A stretch of DNA of 64,000 nt from Candidatus Aegiribacteria sp. MLS_C (GCA_002030045.1 LQBI01000001.1:62001-126000), one strand, 5' to 3'. Positions 1 through 8,784 are shown, counted from the first letter of the stretch. Notes: generated from the letters alone by a model not told the origin. Translations and numbers: made by a program.

Positions 1-243
1 TCGAGGATAATCGAGAAGACGCTGGACTCCGCTGTGGCCAACGCCATCGTGAAGGCGGAGGGGAAGCGTCTGGACGTGGACGAACTGGTGGTCCAGAACG
101 TAATAGTTGACGAGGGTCCCACGACCATGCGCTGGAGACCGAGGGCCCGGGGTCGCGCAACGAAGATAAGGCACAGGACGAGCCACATTTCAGTGACGGT
201 TGTCAACACGGACGAGACAGCCGGACAGGGACGAGAGGAATAG
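1..243 (+). CDS. rplV: 50S ribosomal protein L22, 3' part
   Basis: This is the C-terminal part of ribosomal protein L22, which lines the polypeptide exit tunnel and binds 23S rRNA. The reading frame is open from the first base of the window, so the 5' end lies outside. The visible 80 residues include the family's conserved end: the stretch around ANAIVKAEG, then VDEGPTTMRWRPRARGRATKIRHRTSHI, here described rather than listed in full, with the basic RPRARGRA loop that enters the tunnel. A short acidic tail (TDETAGQGREE) follows. The stop codon is one base before rpsC, as expected inside the S10 operon. Confidence 0.96.
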   Translation, partial: SRIIEKTLDSAVANAIVKAEGKRLDVDELVVQNVIVDEGPTTMRWRPRARGRATKIRHRTSHISVTVVNTDETAGQGREE

Positions 244-244
244 T

Positions 245-907
245 ATGGGTCAGAAAACCAATCCTGTCGGCCTCCGTCTGGGTATCAGCCGCGGCTGGGA
301 CTCCACCTGGTTCGCCAGGGGAAGGAAGTACGCTGAGTATCTGAAGGAGGATACCGAGATCCGCCGCTACCTTGGATCCAGGCTGGAGAAGGCCAGGATC
401 TCCAAGATAGAGATACTGAGGAAGCCTCAGGAAGTCGAAGTCGTGATATGGACAGCCCGGCCCGGTCAGGTGATAGGCAGCAAGGGGTCCAATATCGACA
501 GGATAACCAACGAGCTGAAGGTTCTCGTGGGCGGCAAGACCGTGAGGACGAAGGTCCAGGAGATACGCAAGGACAGGTGTGACGCGGTGCTTGTCGCAGA
601 CAAGGTGGCCCGTCAGATCGAGGGCAGGGTCTCGGTCCGCAGGGCCATGAGAATGGCCATCCGGGATGCCATTACCGACGGCGCGGAGGGAGTGAAGATC
701 TCCTGTGCCGGCCGTCTGGGCGGCGCCGAGATGTCCAGGGTCAATACATACCATGAGGGCAGAGTACCCCTTCACACTCTCAGGGCGGACATCGACTTCG
801 CCAGGGACGTAGCCAAAACGACCTACGGCACGATCGGTGTCAAGGTCTGGGTGTACCACGGAGAGGTCTACGAGCCTCCCGTGACGGGCACCACGGATGG
901 CAGGTGA
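245..907 (+). CDS. rpsC: 30S ribosomal protein S3
   Basis: Ribosomal protein S3 sits at the mRNA entry site of the small subunit. The protein has 220 residues and starts MGQKTNPVGLRLG, the family hallmark. A KH-type RNA-binding domain (around PGQVIGSKGSNIDRI, residues about 75-95) is followed by the C-terminal S3 domain with GVKISCAGRLGGAEMSR. An in-frame start 45 bases upstream would lie inside rplV, so the ATG at 245, one base after the rplV stop, is chosen. Its C-terminus is short compared with E. coli S3. Confidence 0.97.
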   Translation: MGQKTNPVGLRLGISRGWDSTWFARGRKYAEYLKEDTEIRRYLGSRLEKARISKIEILRKPQEVEVVIWTARPGQVIGSKGSNIDRITNELKVLVGGKTVRTKVQEIRKDRCDAVLVADKVARQIEGRVSVRRAMRMAIRDAITDGAEGVKISCAGRLGGAEMSRVNTYHEGRVPLHTLRADIDFARDVAKTTYGTIGVKVWVYHGEVYEPPVTGTTDGR

Positions 908-913
908 TAGACC

Positions 914-1333
914 ATGCTGATGCCCAAGAGGACCAAATACAGGAAGCAGCACAGGGGCCGCATGAGAGGCCAGACCAAGGGAGGCGGAGCGGTCTCCTTC
1001 GGTGAGTACGGTCTTCAGGCCATGGAGGCCGGCTGGATAACCAGCGCCCAGATCGAGGCGGCGAGGGTGGCCCTGACCAGGCACGTGAAGAGGGGTGGCA
1101 AGGTCTGGATCAGGGTCTTTCCGGACAAGCCGGTAACCTCGACTCCGGCCGAGACCAGAATGGGAAAGGGCAAGGGGGCCGTCGACCACTGGGTCGCTGT
1201 GGTCAAGCCCGGAAGGGTGATGTTCGAACTGGAAGGCGTTCCCATGGAGCTGGCCAAGTCCGCCATGCGGCTTGCGGGACACAAGCTCCCCATTAAGACC
1301 AGGTTCATGGTTCGGGACAGAGAGGAGCTCTAG
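914..1333 (+). CDS. rplP: 50S ribosomal protein L16
   Basis: L16 helps position tRNA at the A site and organises the peptidyl transferase centre. The 139-residue product begins [19 protein letters not shown], which matches the family start, so the first ATG is used rather than the second two codons later. The [22 protein letters not shown] segment and the [12 protein letters not shown] segment, both typical of L16, are intact. It lies six bases after rpsC and is followed immediately by rpmC. Confidence 0.97.
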   Translation: MLMPKRTKYRKQHRGRMRGQTKGGGAVSFGEYGLQAMEAGWITSAQIEAARVALTRHVKRGGKVWIRVFPDKPVTSTPAETRMGKGKGAVDHWVAVVKPGRVMFELEGVPMELAKSAMRLAGHKLPIKTRFMVRDREEL

Positions 1334-1561
1334 ATGAAACCGCACGAGCTTCGATCCATGAGCAGGGAGGAACTCGAGGAGCACGCCAGGGAACTCAGGC
1401 AGGAACTATTCAACCTGAGGTTTCGCGGCACTACTCAGCAGCTTGATAATCCCCTGAGGTTAAGGACCGCGAGAAAGGATCTGGCAAGGACCCTCACGGT
1501 GCTGAGAGAGCTGGATCTGGGACTTGAATCCGGAACCGGGGAAGGAACACGTAATGGCTGA
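1334..1561 (+). CDS. rpmC: 50S ribosomal protein L29
   Basis: L29 is a small two-helix protein near the tunnel exit that helps dock trigger factor and SRP. The 75-residue product has the typical form, with MSREELEEHARELRQELFNLRF near the start (given here as a family signature) and a second basic helix RTARKDLARTLTVLRE. The start codon directly abuts the rplP stop. The last residues overlap the start of rpsQ by eight bases, which suggests translational coupling. The C-terminal tail ([13 protein letters not shown]) is low complexity. Confidence 0.94.
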   Translation: MKPHELRSMSREELEEHARELRQELFNLRFRGTTQQLDNPLRLRTARKDLARTLTVLRELDLGLESGTGEGTRNG

Positions 1562-1817
1562 AGCAAGAGTCGGGAACAGAAGGGTCCTGACAGGCACCGT
1601 GATCTCCGACGCCATGGACAAGACCGTGGTTGTGGAAGTGGTGTCCGTCAAATCGCACCCTGTTTACAAGAAGCGCTTTCGAACGACAAAGAAGTACTAC
1701 GTTCACGACGAGGAGAACCTCTGCGGTGTTGGTGACAGGATCACCATCGCCGAGACCAGGCCCCTTTCAAAGACCAAGAGGTGGCGGGTTCTCGATGTCG
1801 TGGAACGGGCTCGGTAG
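1554..1817 (+). CDS. rpsQ: 30S ribosomal protein S17
   Basis: S17 is an OB-fold protein that binds 16S rRNA early in small-subunit assembly. The 87-residue product starts [19 protein letters not shown] and carries the conserved DKTVVVEV strand, the HPVYKK loop and a late [18 protein letters not shown] segment. The ATG at 1554 lies inside the last codons of rpmC. An in-frame upstream start exists, but it would add residues unrelated to the family. Confidence 0.96.
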   Translation: MAEARVGNRRVLTGTVISDAMDKTVVVEVVSVKSHPVYKKRFRTTKKYYVHDEENLCGVGDRITIAETRPLSKTKRWRVLDVVERAR

Positions 1818-1828
1818 GAGGATTCGCG

Positions 1829-2194
1829 ATGATCCAGAGTGAGACCAGGCTTAAGGTCGCGGACAACTCCGGGGCCCGGACCGTGATGTGCATCAAGGTC
1901 CTCGGCGGTACCAGGCGGAGGTACGCGACCATAGGCGACGTCATAGTGGTGTCCGTGAAGGATGCCCTTCCCGACGGGGCTGTAAAGGCCAAGGAGGTCA
2001 GGAGGGCAGTGATAGTCAGGACCAAGAAGGAACTGAACAGGAAGGACGGCACTTCCGTGAGGTTCGGCGACAACGCGGTCGTGATACTGGACGATTCCTA
2101 CCAGCCGGTGGCGACCAGGATATTCGGTCCCGTCGGCCGGGAACTCAGGGAGAACTTCATGAAGATAGTGTCCCTCGCCCCGGAGGTGATATGA
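1829..2194 (+). CDS. rplN: 50S ribosomal protein L14
   Basis: L14 is a barrel-shaped protein at the subunit interface that contacts 16S rRNA. The 121-residue product begins [21 protein letters not shown], the standard L14 start. It keeps the [10 protein letters not shown] loop and ends with the [10 protein letters not shown] and [10 protein letters not shown] segments. A GGAGG-like site precedes the ATG at 1829. Its last codons overlap the rplX start in an ATGA arrangement. Confidence 0.97.
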   Translation: MIQSETRLKVADNSGARTVMCIKVLGGTRRRYATIGDVIVVSVKDALPDGAVKAKEVRRAVIVRTKKELNRKDGTSVRFGDNAVVILDDSYQPVATRIFGPVGRELRENFMKIVSLAPEVI

Positions 2195-2511
2195 TGCATC
2201 TCAGAAAAGGGGACAAGGTCGTTGTCATCGCCGGCGAGGATAAAGGCAAGCAGGGCAGGATCCTGAAGGTCTTCGGCAAGGAGAACCGGGTAATAGTCGA
2301 GGGTCTCAACCTCATCAAGAGGCACACGAAGCCCTCCACCCGCAACCAGCAGGGGGGGATCATCGAGAAGGAGGCGCCCATCCATGTCTCCAACCTCAGG
2401 GTCGTCTGCCCCGGATGCGGAGAAGCGGCGGGCATCACCCGGAGCAGGGACGAAGAGGGCAGGATACAGCGCCGCTGCAAGGCGTGCAACGAGACGATAT
2501 CGAACGGATAG
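2191..2511 (+). CDS. rplX: 50S ribosomal protein L24, with zinc ribbon
   Basis: L24 starts assembly of the large subunit. The 106-residue product has the N-terminal KOW motif ([20 protein letters not shown]) and the NLIKRHTKP segment. The C-terminal half holds a CPGC...CKAC four-cysteine cluster, which would bind zinc as in the L24 proteins of several phyla. GGAGGTGAT before the start supports translation from 2191 or from the adjacent ATG at 2194. The ATGA overlap with rplN implies coupling. Confidence 0.96.
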   Translation: MMHLRKGDKVVVIAGEDKGKQGRILKVFGKENRVIVEGLNLIKRHTKPSTRNQQGGIIEKEAPIHVSNLRVVCPGCGEAAGITRSRDEEGRIQRRCKACNETISNG

Positions 2512-2521
2512 GAGGTGACCA

Positions 2522-3082
2522 GTGAGGACGATGCCGAGACTCGAGAAAGTCTACCATGAAGAGCTGCGGGAGAAGATGCGCGAACGCTTCGACTACGACA
2601 ACATCCACCGTATTCCCCGCATTCTCAAGGTAGTGGTGAACATGGGGCTCGGAAGAGAGGCCATGGAGAACGCCAACAACCTGAAGAACGCCACGGACCA
2701 GCTGGCCACCATAACCGGTCAGATGCCGGTGGTTTCCAAGGCGAGGAAGTCCGTTGCGGGCTTCCGCCTGCGGCAGGGAACACCCATCGGGACCTTCGTA
2801 ACGCTTCGTGGAAGCCGCATGTGGGAGTTCCTGGACAGGCTCATCACTTTCTCCCTGCCTCAGGTAAGGGACTTCAGGGGGCTTTCCCCCAGGGGTTTCG
2901 ACGGCCGTGGCAACTACAACTTCGGTGTGGAGGAACAGGCCATTTTCCCCGAGATCAATGTCGACAGCATAGACAAGTTCAGGGGAATGAACATAACAAT
3001 TGTGACCAGTGCCGAGACAGATGAGGAAGCTATGGAGCTGATGAAACTCCTGGGCATGCCCTTCCGCAAGAGCACCGGTTAG
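2522..3082 (+). CDS. rplE: 50S ribosomal protein L5
   Basis: L5 binds 5S rRNA and contacts P-site tRNA in the central protuberance. The 186-residue product shows the conserved [38 protein letters not shown] and [12 protein letters not shown] blocks. The GTG at 2522 is preferred because the GGAGGTGA site at 2511-2518 sits at normal spacing from it. The in-frame ATG at 2531 would be too far away. Confidence 0.96.
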   Translation: MRTMPRLEKVYHEELREKMRERFDYDNIHRIPRILKVVVNMGLGREAMENANNLKNATDQLATITGQMPVVSKARKSVAGFRLRQGTPIGTFVTLRGSRMWEFLDRLITFSLPQVRDFRGLSPRGFDGRGNYNFGVEEQAIFPEINVDSIDKFRGMNITIVTSAETDEEAMELMKLLGMPFRKSTG

Positions 3083-3099
3083 CAGGGGGTGGTGTAAAA

Positions 3100-3285
3100 T
3101 TGGCTAGGAAAGCCCTGATAGAGAAACAGAGGAAGACCCCCAGGTTCAAGGTCAGGAAGTACAACAGGTGCTCCATCTGCGGCCGGCCCAGGGGCTACCT
3201 CAGGAAATACGGCATCTGCCGGATCTGCTTCCGGGACATGGTCAACAGGGGCCTTCTTCCCGGTGTGCGCAAGGCCAGCTGGTAG
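3100..3285 (+). CDS. rpsN: 30S ribosomal protein S14, zinc-binding type
   Basis: This is the short zinc-binding form of S14 (sometimes called rpsZ), located in the head of the small subunit. The 61-residue product has CSIC and CRIC pairs, the expected four zinc ligands, and the motif [19 protein letters not shown]. The start is a TTG at 3100 that gives MARKALIEK, the normal start of this type. GGGGGTGG lies upstream. No second, zinc-free S14 copy is seen in the window. Confidence 0.96.
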   Translation: MARKALIEKQRKTPRFKVRKYNRCSICGRPRGYLRKYGICRICFRDMVNRGLLPGVRKASW

Positions 3286-3298
3286 GGGAGGCGAAACG

Positions 3299-3694
3299 AT
3301 GTCAATGACAGATCCAATAGCTGATATGCTTACCCGGATCCGTAATGCTTCCCGGGCCGAGCACAAGATAGTAGACATCCCCGCTTCGAAGTTGAAGACC
3401 TCCATAGCCAGGACTCTGTACAACAGGGGCTTCATAAGGGGATTCAGGCTGATAGAGGATGACAAGCAGGGTATTCTCAGGGTCTACCTGGCCTACAGGA
3501 ACGACCAGCCTCTCATCGTGGGGCTCAAGAGGATATCCAAGCCGGGGTGCAGGGTCTATACCACCGCTGAGAACATCCCGAGAGTGATGGGCGGGAAGGG
3601 AATAGCGGTCCTCACAACCCCCAGGGGTGTGCTGACCGACGCTGAGGCCCGCAAGCAGCATGTGGGCGGCGAGATCCTCCTGCATGTCTGGTAA
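3299..3694 (+). CDS. rpsH: 30S ribosomal protein S8
   Basis: S8 binds helix 21 of 16S rRNA and in many bacteria also represses the spc operon mRNA. The 131-residue product starts MSMTDPIADMLTRIRNAS and ends in the conserved VLTTPRGVLTDAEAR and GGEILLHVW segments. The ATG at 3299 follows a GGGAGG site. A longer in-frame form would begin inside rpsN and is not supported by family length. Confidence 0.97.
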   Translation: MSMTDPIADMLTRIRNASRAEHKIVDIPASKLKTSIARTLYNRGFIRGFRLIEDDKQGILRVYLAYRNDQPLIVGLKRISKPGCRVYTTAENIPRVMGGKGIAVLTTPRGVLTDAEARKQHVGGEILLHVW

Positions 3695-3708
3695 GGAAAG
3701 GTAAGAGG

Positions 3709-4251
3709 ATGTCACGAATAGGAAGACTTCCCATTCCCCTGCCGGATTCGGTCACCGTGACCAGGGAGAAGGACCTTCTCAGGATCAGGGGTCCCAGGGG
3801 CGAAATGGAACTGGTCGTTCCCAGGGGGATAAGCGTGGAGATAGGTGACCAGGTCCTGATCAGCAGGGACAGCGACACCAGGGAACTCACCAGGCTCCAC
3901 GGCACGACCAGGGCCCATCTGGCCAACAGGGTCAAGGGTGTGTCCGAGGGACACACAAGGATGCTGGAGGTCCAGGGAAAGGGATACCAGGCGGAGATCA
4001 AGGGACGGGTATTGGAGATGCAGGTCGGTTTCTCCCACAAGGTCCTCTTCGAGATCCCCAGCGGGCTGGAGATCGAGGTCAAACCTGGTCAGAACTCTTT
4101 CACCCTCACTGTCAGAGGCAATGACAAGCAGCTGGTGGGCGCCTTCAGCGCCGAACTCTACGGTATCAAGCCCGTTGAGCCCTACAACCTCATCGGGTTC
4201 CGGTATTCGGACCAGCACGTCAGACGCAAGGCAGTGAAGACCATTACATGA
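3709..4251 (+). CDS. rplF: 50S ribosomal protein L6
   Basis: L6 lies near the sarcin-ricin loop and the factor-binding site. The 180-residue product has the start MSRIGRLPIPLPDSV and the duplicated L6 fold. The second domain carries VEVKPGQNSFTLTVRGNDKQLVG-like sequence and the C-terminal PYNLIGFRYSDQHVRRKAVKT (variant of KGKGIRY..E..RRK.GK). GGTAAGAGG precedes the ATG. Confidence 0.96.
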   Translation: MSRIGRLPIPLPDSVTVTREKDLLRIRGPRGEMELVVPRGISVEIGDQVLISRDSDTRELTRLHGTTRAHLANRVKGVSEGHTRMLEVQGKGYQAEIKGRVLEMQVGFSHKVLFEIPSGLEIEVKPGQNSFTLTVRGNDKQLVGAFSAELYGIKPVEPYNLIGFRYSDQHVRRKAVKTIT

Positions 4252-4269
4252 TGTCAGGAGGAGACTGAT

Positions 4270-4632
4270 ATGGCTAAGTTGACCAGGAAGCAGCGCCTCC
4301 GACGCCGGCACTTTCACATCAGGAAAAGTCTGTACGGAACGGCCGAAAGGCCCAGGCTGCTCGTCAGAAAATCACTTAAGCATATGGAAGCCAGTCTTAT
4401 AGACGATCTGACCGGGAAGACGCTCCTGACCATGACCACCAAGGCAGGGAGCTTCTCCACGGTGGACAAGGAGACCAAGACCGAGCAGGCCTCCAGGCTG
4501 GGCAGGCTTCTCGCCGAGAAAGCCAGGGATAGGGGTATCGAGCAAGCGGTGTTCGACCGCGGCGGTCATCCCTATCACGGACGGGTGCGGGCTCTTGCGG
4601 AGAACGCCCGTGAAGCCGGGCTCAGGTTCTAG
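4270..4632 (+). CDS. rplR: 50S ribosomal protein L18
   Basis: L18 binds 5S rRNA together with L5. The 120-residue product has the basic N-terminus ([19 protein letters not shown]), the [21 protein letters not shown] strand region and the conserved end [27 protein letters not shown], described here by its key blocks. The spacing to rplF is 18 bases and a GGAGGAG site precedes the ATG. The HKHIYAQ-like block of other L18 proteins is altered to LKHMEAS. Confidence 0.95.
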   Translation: MAKLTRKQRLRRRHFHIRKSLYGTAERPRLLVRKSLKHMEASLIDDLTGKTLLTMTTKAGSFSTVDKETKTEQASRLGRLLAEKARDRGIEQAVFDRGGHPYHGRVRALAENAREAGLRF

Positions 4633-4649
4633 AAGGGACAGGCTGTACA

Positions 4650-5231
4650 TTGGACAACAGGAATAAGGACAGCAGGGACAACAGGGACAACAGGGACAGC
4701 AGGGACGGTTCCAACAGGAAAACCAGGGAATCGAAGCTGGAGGAAGCCGGTCTGATCGACCGTCTCATAGCCATAAACAGGGTCGCGAAGGTGACCAAGG
4801 GCGGCAGGAACTTCGGCTTCAACGCAATAGTGGCGGTAGGTGACGCCAAGGGCAAGGTGGGCGTTGGACTGGGCAAGGCTACGGAACTGCCCGAGGCCAT
4901 AAGGAAGGCACAGGAGGATGCTCGGAAGAGCATGATAAGCATCCCGCTAATCGACGAGAGGACGATACCCCACAAGATCCTCGGAAGACACGGTTCAGGC
5001 AAGGTCATGATGCGGCCCGCCAGCCCCGGTACCGGCGTCATAGCCGGAGCGGCGGTACGTGCGGTCATGGAATGCGCCGGGATCAAGGACGTCCTCACCA
5101 AGTCACAGGGCTCCAACAACCCTCACAATGTAGTGAAGGCGGCCATGAAGGGCCTTCGGGACCTCGTCCTCATAGACAGGGTCAGCGGGCTGCGCCACAC
5201 CGCGGTGGCCAGGAGGAGCAGCGATGGCTGA
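4650..5231 (+). CDS. rpsE: 30S ribosomal protein S5 with repetitive N-terminal extension
   Basis: S5 forms part of the mRNA entry site and influences decoding accuracy. The 193-residue product has the double-stranded RNA-binding domain ([22 protein letters not shown]) followed by the S5 C-terminal domain ([21 protein letters not shown]). The first 28 residues are an unusual hydrophilic extension made of Asp-Asn/Ser-Arg triplets. It is encoded by 9-base tandem repeats (consensus GACARCAGG) at about 4668-4709. The TTG at 4650 is the only good start seen. AGAAGGGACAGG upstream gives a weak ribosome site. Confidence 0.95.
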   Translation: MDNRNKDSRDNRDNRDSRDGSNRKTRESKLEEAGLIDRLIAINRVAKVTKGGRNFGFNAIVAVGDAKGKVGVGLGKATELPEAIRKAQEDARKSMISIPLIDERTIPHKILGRHGSGKVMMRPASPGTGVIAGAAVRAVMECAGIKDVLTKSQGSNNPHNVVKAAMKGLRDLVLIDRVSGLRHTAVARRSSDG

Positions 5232-5415
5232 GAAGACACTCAGGATCACACAGGTAAAGAGCGCGATCGGCCGCCAGATAGCACAGAAGCGCACTCTCGA
5301 GGCGCTTGGGATAAGGAAGCTGAATCAGACGGTCGTTCACCTGGACACACCGCAGATCCGCGGCATGATAAACAGGGTCGCCCATCTGCTGGAGGTCGAG
5401 GAGGTTGGTAAATGA
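5224..5415 (+). CDS. rpmD: 50S ribosomal protein L30
   Basis: L30 is a small large-subunit protein present in only some phyla. The 63-residue product shows the family core [29 protein letters not shown] and the late [15 protein letters not shown] helix. Its ATG lies inside the end of rpsE with an eight-base overlap, and its stop overlaps the start of rplO in an ATGA, so the three genes are probably coupled. Confidence 0.95.
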   Translation: MAEKTLRITQVKSAIGRQIAQKRTLEALGIRKLNQTVVHLDTPQIRGMINRVAHLLEVEEVGK

Positions 5416-5855
5416 GACGTTTGCAGCACCTTAGGCCTGCCAGGGGAGCCACTTCGGATTCCTCCAGGCGAGGTCGGGGCCGAGGTACGGGCAAGGGCGG
5501 GACCAGTGGAAAGGGTCACAAGGGCCAGAAGGCCAGGTCCAGCATACAGCCCTGGTTCGAGGGCGGACAGATGCCCATTCAGAGGCGTATGAGCCACAAG
5601 GGATTCAACAATGCCCGTTTCGCAACGAAGTACCAGACGGTCAATGTGGAGAAGCTGGCGAGGTTCGAACCGGACACGGTGGTGACCGTGGACCTCATGA
5701 AGGAATCCGGACTCATCTCCTCCAGGTTCAGACCGGTGAAAGTCCTCGGCAAGGGAGAGGTCAAGAAGGCCCTGACCGTATGCGCACATGCCTTCAGCGC
5801 CGGCGCGGCCAGGCTCATCGAGGCCGCCGGAGGCACCGTGGAGGTGCTTGACTGA
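5412..5855 (+). CDS. rplO: 50S ribosomal protein L15
   Basis: L15 is a late-assembling large-subunit protein with a long glycine- and arginine-rich tail that runs into 23S rRNA. The 147-residue product has the [19 protein letters not shown] run near the N-terminus, the [11 protein letters not shown] motif and a C-terminal [12 protein letters not shown]-like fold. The start overlaps the rpmD stop (ATGA) and the stop overlaps the secY start (TGATG), the usual tight packing of the spc operon. Confidence 0.96.
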   Translation: MRRLQHLRPARGATSDSSRRGRGRGTGKGGTSGKGHKGQKARSSIQPWFEGGQMPIQRRMSHKGFNNARFATKYQTVNVEKLARFEPDTVVTVDLMKESGLISSRFRPVKVLGKGEVKKALTVCAHAFSAGAARLIEAAGGTVEVLD

Positions 5856-7159
5856 TGCGTGGTTTCGAGAACATCCTGAAGATCCCTGAGCTGAGGAAGA
5901 AGATCTTCTACACCTTCCTGCTTCTGGCGGTCTACAGGGTGGGGGGACACATTCCGGTCCCCGGCATCGACGGTCACGCGCTCAGCATGGCCTTCGCCCA
6001 GGGCGGGGGTCTCATGGGCATGTACGACCTCTTCGTCGGAGGGGCACTGGCCAGGGCGTCAGTGTTTTCGCTGGGTATCATGCCGTACATCTCGGCATCT
6101 ATCATTATACAGCTCCTGACCTCGGTCTTACCCTACTTCGAGCGTCTGAAGAAGGAGGGCGAGGCCGGAAGGCAGAAGATGACAGAGATCACCAGGTACG
6201 GGACAGTCCTTCTGGCCCTGATCCAGGGACTCGGGATTTCCCAGTACCTTATAGGTCTCAACAGCCAGGGAGCGATGATAGTTCCCCACCCCGGAATCGG
6301 GTTCACCGTTCAGACTGTGGTCACCCTGATAACGGGGACCATCTTCGTGATGTGGCTGGGCGAGAGGATAACCGAGAGGGGTATAGGCAACGGTATCAGC
6401 CTGATAATCTTCGCCGGCATCGTCGGAAGGCTTCCGGGGGCGATAGTATCGCTTTACCAGGACGTGTTCGTGCTCCAGCAGACCGGTTTCATAACCGCCA
6501 TCTTCCTGGGCGTGTTCATGTTCGCGGTCGTAGCCTTCGTTGTGCTCATGACAGAGTCACAGAGGAAGATACCGGTCACCTACGCCAAGCAGGTACGGGG
6601 AAGGAAGGTCTACGGGGGTCAGAGCACTCACATCCCGCTGCGGTTGAACACGGCCGGTGTCATACCGGTGATCTTCGCACAGGCCTTCATGATGTTCCCC
6701 AGCAGCATCGCCATGTTCTTCCCCAATTCGGGGATCGACACATGGGTCAATTCGGTGCTGGCCCCTGGGAGCGCTCTCTACATAACCATCTACAGCCTCC
6801 TGATAATACTCTTCGCATACGTTTACACCGCCATCACCTTCAACCCCCAGGACCTGGCGGACAACATGAAGAAGTATGGGGGGTTCATTCCCGGCAGAAA
6901 ACCCGGGAAGAGTACGGCCAAGTACATCGAGAGGGTCCTCGTGAGGGTCACTCTGCCCGGTTCCATCTTCCTGGCGGCGGTCGCGGTCATGCCCATGCTC
7001 ATGAGCAGGTACATGAACGTGAACTTCATGTTCGGAGGAACCAGCCTGCTGATCGTCGTGGGTGTGGCACTTGAGACCCTTAGACAGATCGAGACGCATC
7101 TGCTCATGAGGCACTACGACGGCTTCCTCAGCAAGGGCAAGATAAGAGGAAGAAGATAG
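5855..7159 (+). CDS. secY: Protein translocase subunit SecY
   Basis: SecY is the channel of the Sec translocon in the inner membrane. The 434-residue product has ten predicted membrane segments and typical landmarks. These include the plug-region sequence GGALARASVFSLGIMPYISASI, the FERLKKEGEAGRQKM cytoplasmic loop, the YAKQVRGRKVYGGQSTHIPL loop and the late PGRKPGKSTAKYIERVL loop, mentioned here by key residues. It uses SecG, found at 16255, as a partner. The start overlaps rplO, and adk follows after one base. Confidence 0.97.
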   Translation: MRGFENILKIPELRKKIFYTFLLLAVYRVGGHIPVPGIDGHALSMAFAQGGGLMGMYDLFVGGALARASVFSLGIMPYISASIIIQLLTSVLPYFERLKKEGEAGRQKMTEITRYGTVLLALIQGLGISQYLIGLNSQGAMIVPHPGIGFTVQTVVTLITGTIFVMWLGERITERGIGNGISLIIFAGIVGRLPGAIVSLYQDVFVLQQTGFITAIFLGVFMFAVVAFVVLMTESQRKIPVTYAKQVRGRKVYGGQSTHIPLRLNTAGVIPVIFAQAFMMFPSSIAMFFPNSGIDTWVNSVLAPGSALYITIYSLLIILFAYVYTAITFNPQDLADNMKKYGGFIPGRKPGKSTAKYIERVLVRVTLPGSIFLAAVAVMPMLMSRYMNVNFMFGGTSLLIVVGVALETLRQIETHLLMRHYDGFLSKGKIRGRR

Positions 7160-7160
7160 G

Positions 7161-7790
7161 ATGAGGGTCACCTTCTTCGGGCCGCCCGGATCAGGAAAGG
7201 GAACACAGGCCGAGAGGATATCCGAATACTACGGTCTTGAACACCTTTCCACCGGAGTCCTCCTGAGGGAGGAGATCAGAAGCGGTTCGGAGCTGGGTGA
7301 GATAATAAGGGACACGGTGGAATCCGGCCGCCTGGTTGGGGACGACATAGTGAACCGCGAGGTGTTCGGTCGCATCGCTGATGTGGAGGACTTCCTGCTG
7401 GACGGCTACCCGAGGAACATAGCCCAGGCCAGTGATCTTGACGGGTACCTCGATGACCTGGGAAGGCCCCTGTCGGGAGCCGTGTTCATTCAGGTGCCGG
7501 ACGAAGAGGTCATCAGGCGCCTGACCGGAAGACTGGTTTGTGCGTGCGCCGACGGCACCAGGCACAGTTCCGGTTTTGAAGAGGGAGATATCTGTCCAGA
7601 GTGCGGGAACGCATTCGTGAGGAGGATCGACGACAACAGGGAAGTGGTGGACAACCGGCTGCGGCAATACCACTCTCTCACTGCCGGTCTGGAGGACTAC
7701 TACCGCGGCAGGCTGCTTTCAGTGGACGGAATGGGGAGCGTGGAGGAAGTCTTCCGGAAACTCAGAGAGGCCCTCAGGCCATGGGCATAG
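7161..7790 (+). CDS. adk: Adenylate kinase
   Basis: Adenylate kinase interconverts ATP plus AMP and two ADP in the cytoplasm. The 209-residue product has the P-loop GPPGSGKGTQ at residues 7-16, the AMP-binding LSTGVLLREEI region and the DGYPRN motif. The LID domain (about residues 125-160) holds cysteines arranged as CAC and CPEC, like the zinc-binding adenylate kinases but with an odd first pair (C-x-C). It is encoded between secY and map, the classic spc-operon order, and overlaps map by ten bases. Confidence 0.96.
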   Translation: MRVTFFGPPGSGKGTQAERISEYYGLEHLSTGVLLREEIRSGSELGEIIRDTVESGRLVGDDIVNREVFGRIADVEDFLLDGYPRNIAQASDLDGYLDDLGRPLSGAVFIQVPDEEVIRRLTGRLVCACADGTRHSSGFEEGDICPECGNAFVRRIDDNREVVDNRLRQYHSLTAGLEDYYRGRLLSVDGMGSVEEVFRKLREALRPWA

Positions 7791-8539
7791 TGAACGGGCA
7801 CGACCTGGACCTGATGCGTGAGTCGGGGCGGATAGTGAGAAAGGCCCTGGACGAGATGATGGCCATGACCGTCCCCGGAGTCAGTACGAAAGAGATAGAG
7901 ATGACGGGCAGGAAAGTGATAGAGAAGGAGGGCGCCACTCCCTCTTTCCTCGGTTACAACGGCTATCCTGCCGCGACATGTGTGTCGCTGAACAGTGAAG
8001 TGGTACATGGCATACCCTCTCACGACAGGATCGTGAAGGAGGGGGACCTGGTAAGCATAGACGTGGGAGCTTTCAAGAACGGTTTTCATGCCGATGCCGC
8101 TGATACAGTGGTGGTCGGTCTGGCCGACCCAAGGGCGATGCTGCTGGTAAGGACCACTTACGAGGCCAGGGACCGCGGCATAGCCGCAGCAAGGGCCGGA
8201 GCCACACTGGGTGACGTGGGAGCGGTCATTCAGGAAACTGCGGAGTCGCAGGGATTCAGCGTGGTACGGGCGCTGGTGGGTCACGGCATAGGCAGGAAAC
8301 TGCACGAACCACCTCAGGTCCCCAACTTCGGAAGGGCCGGAAGAGGGATGAAACTGACCGAGGGATTGGCTCTGGCAATAGAACCGATGGTTAACATCGG
8401 CGGATACAGGGTAAGGACCCTGGAGGACAACTGGACCATAGTCACGATCGATGGCAGCCTCTCCGCCCACGCCGAGCACACTCTCGTGGTCTGCGGCTCG
8501 GAACCGCTGGTACTGACGGGGAATAGTGGCTACCACTGA
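7781..8539 (+). CDS. map: Methionine aminopeptidase, type I
   Basis: This enzyme removes the initiator methionine from new proteins. The 252-residue product has the metal-binding set of the family: Asp in SIDVGAF, Asp in ADAADT, His in GHGIGRKLHE, Glu in AIEPMVN and Glu in HAEHTLVV. The ATG at 7781 overlaps the end of adk. The normal protein would end near LVLT. Here the last seven or so residues (GNSGYH) are read from the first copies of a 23-base tandem repeat, and the stop at 8537-8539 lies in repeat copy 2. The C-terminus thus seems to have been rewritten by the repeat. Confidence 0.95.
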   Translation: MGIVNGHDLDLMRESGRIVRKALDEMMAMTVPGVSTKEIEMTGRKVIEKEGATPSFLGYNGYPAATCVSLNSEVVHGIPSHDRIVKEGDLVSIDVGAFKNGFHADAADTVVVGLADPRAMLLVRTTYEARDRGIAAARAGATLGDVGAVIQETAESQGFSVVRALVGHGIGRKLHEPPQVPNFGRAGRGMKLTEGLALAIEPMVNIGGYRVRTLEDNWTIVTIDGSLSAHAEHTLVVCGSEPLVLTGNSGYH

Positions 8540-8627
8540 CAGGGGATAATGGCTCCCACTGACGGGGAATAGTGGCTCCCACTGACGGGGGATAATGGCT
8601 CCCACTGACGGGGGATAATGGCTCCCA
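8513..8627 (+). repeat. Five tandem copies of a 23-base repeat across the map stop codon
   Basis: Five copies of a 23-base unit lie head to tail at 8513-8535, 8536-8558, 8559-8581, 8582-8604 and 8605-8627, with a degenerate sixth piece after 8628. Copies 4 and 5 are identical and the others differ at a few positions (for example GGGAATAGT against GGGATAATG). The unit contains GGGA and TCCC halves able to pair (GGGGATAATGGCTCCC). There are no spacers, so it is not a CRISPR array. The stop codon of map falls in copy 2. Confidence 0.93.
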
Positions 8628-8720
8628 CTGGACGGGATGGGCATCGTTTCCGGGGCGGCTTCAGCGTCCGGAACCTGCACCGGGAGTGCTAGGGCAACTG
8701 AAATAGAGATTGCGCGAGCA

Positions 8721-8749
8721 TTGACGGCATGATGATAATTACCAATGAT
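8721..8749 (+). promoter_or_regulatory. Probable sigma-70 promoter for infA-rpmJ and the alpha operon
   Basis: A TTGACG box at 8721-8726 is followed after 17 bases by AATGAT at 8744-8749, inside an AT-rich island between map and infA. The -35 box is strong and the -10 box is weak. A separate promoter here would make sense because the tandem repeat and about 140 bases split map from infA. Confidence 0.5.
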
Positions 8750-8784
8750 ATGCGTTCTGCTGTAAGATATGGAGAGGATTGACA

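Noticed and set aside
8513-8627. CRISPR array
   Set aside because: The 23-base units touch each other with no spacers, and no cas gene is in the window.
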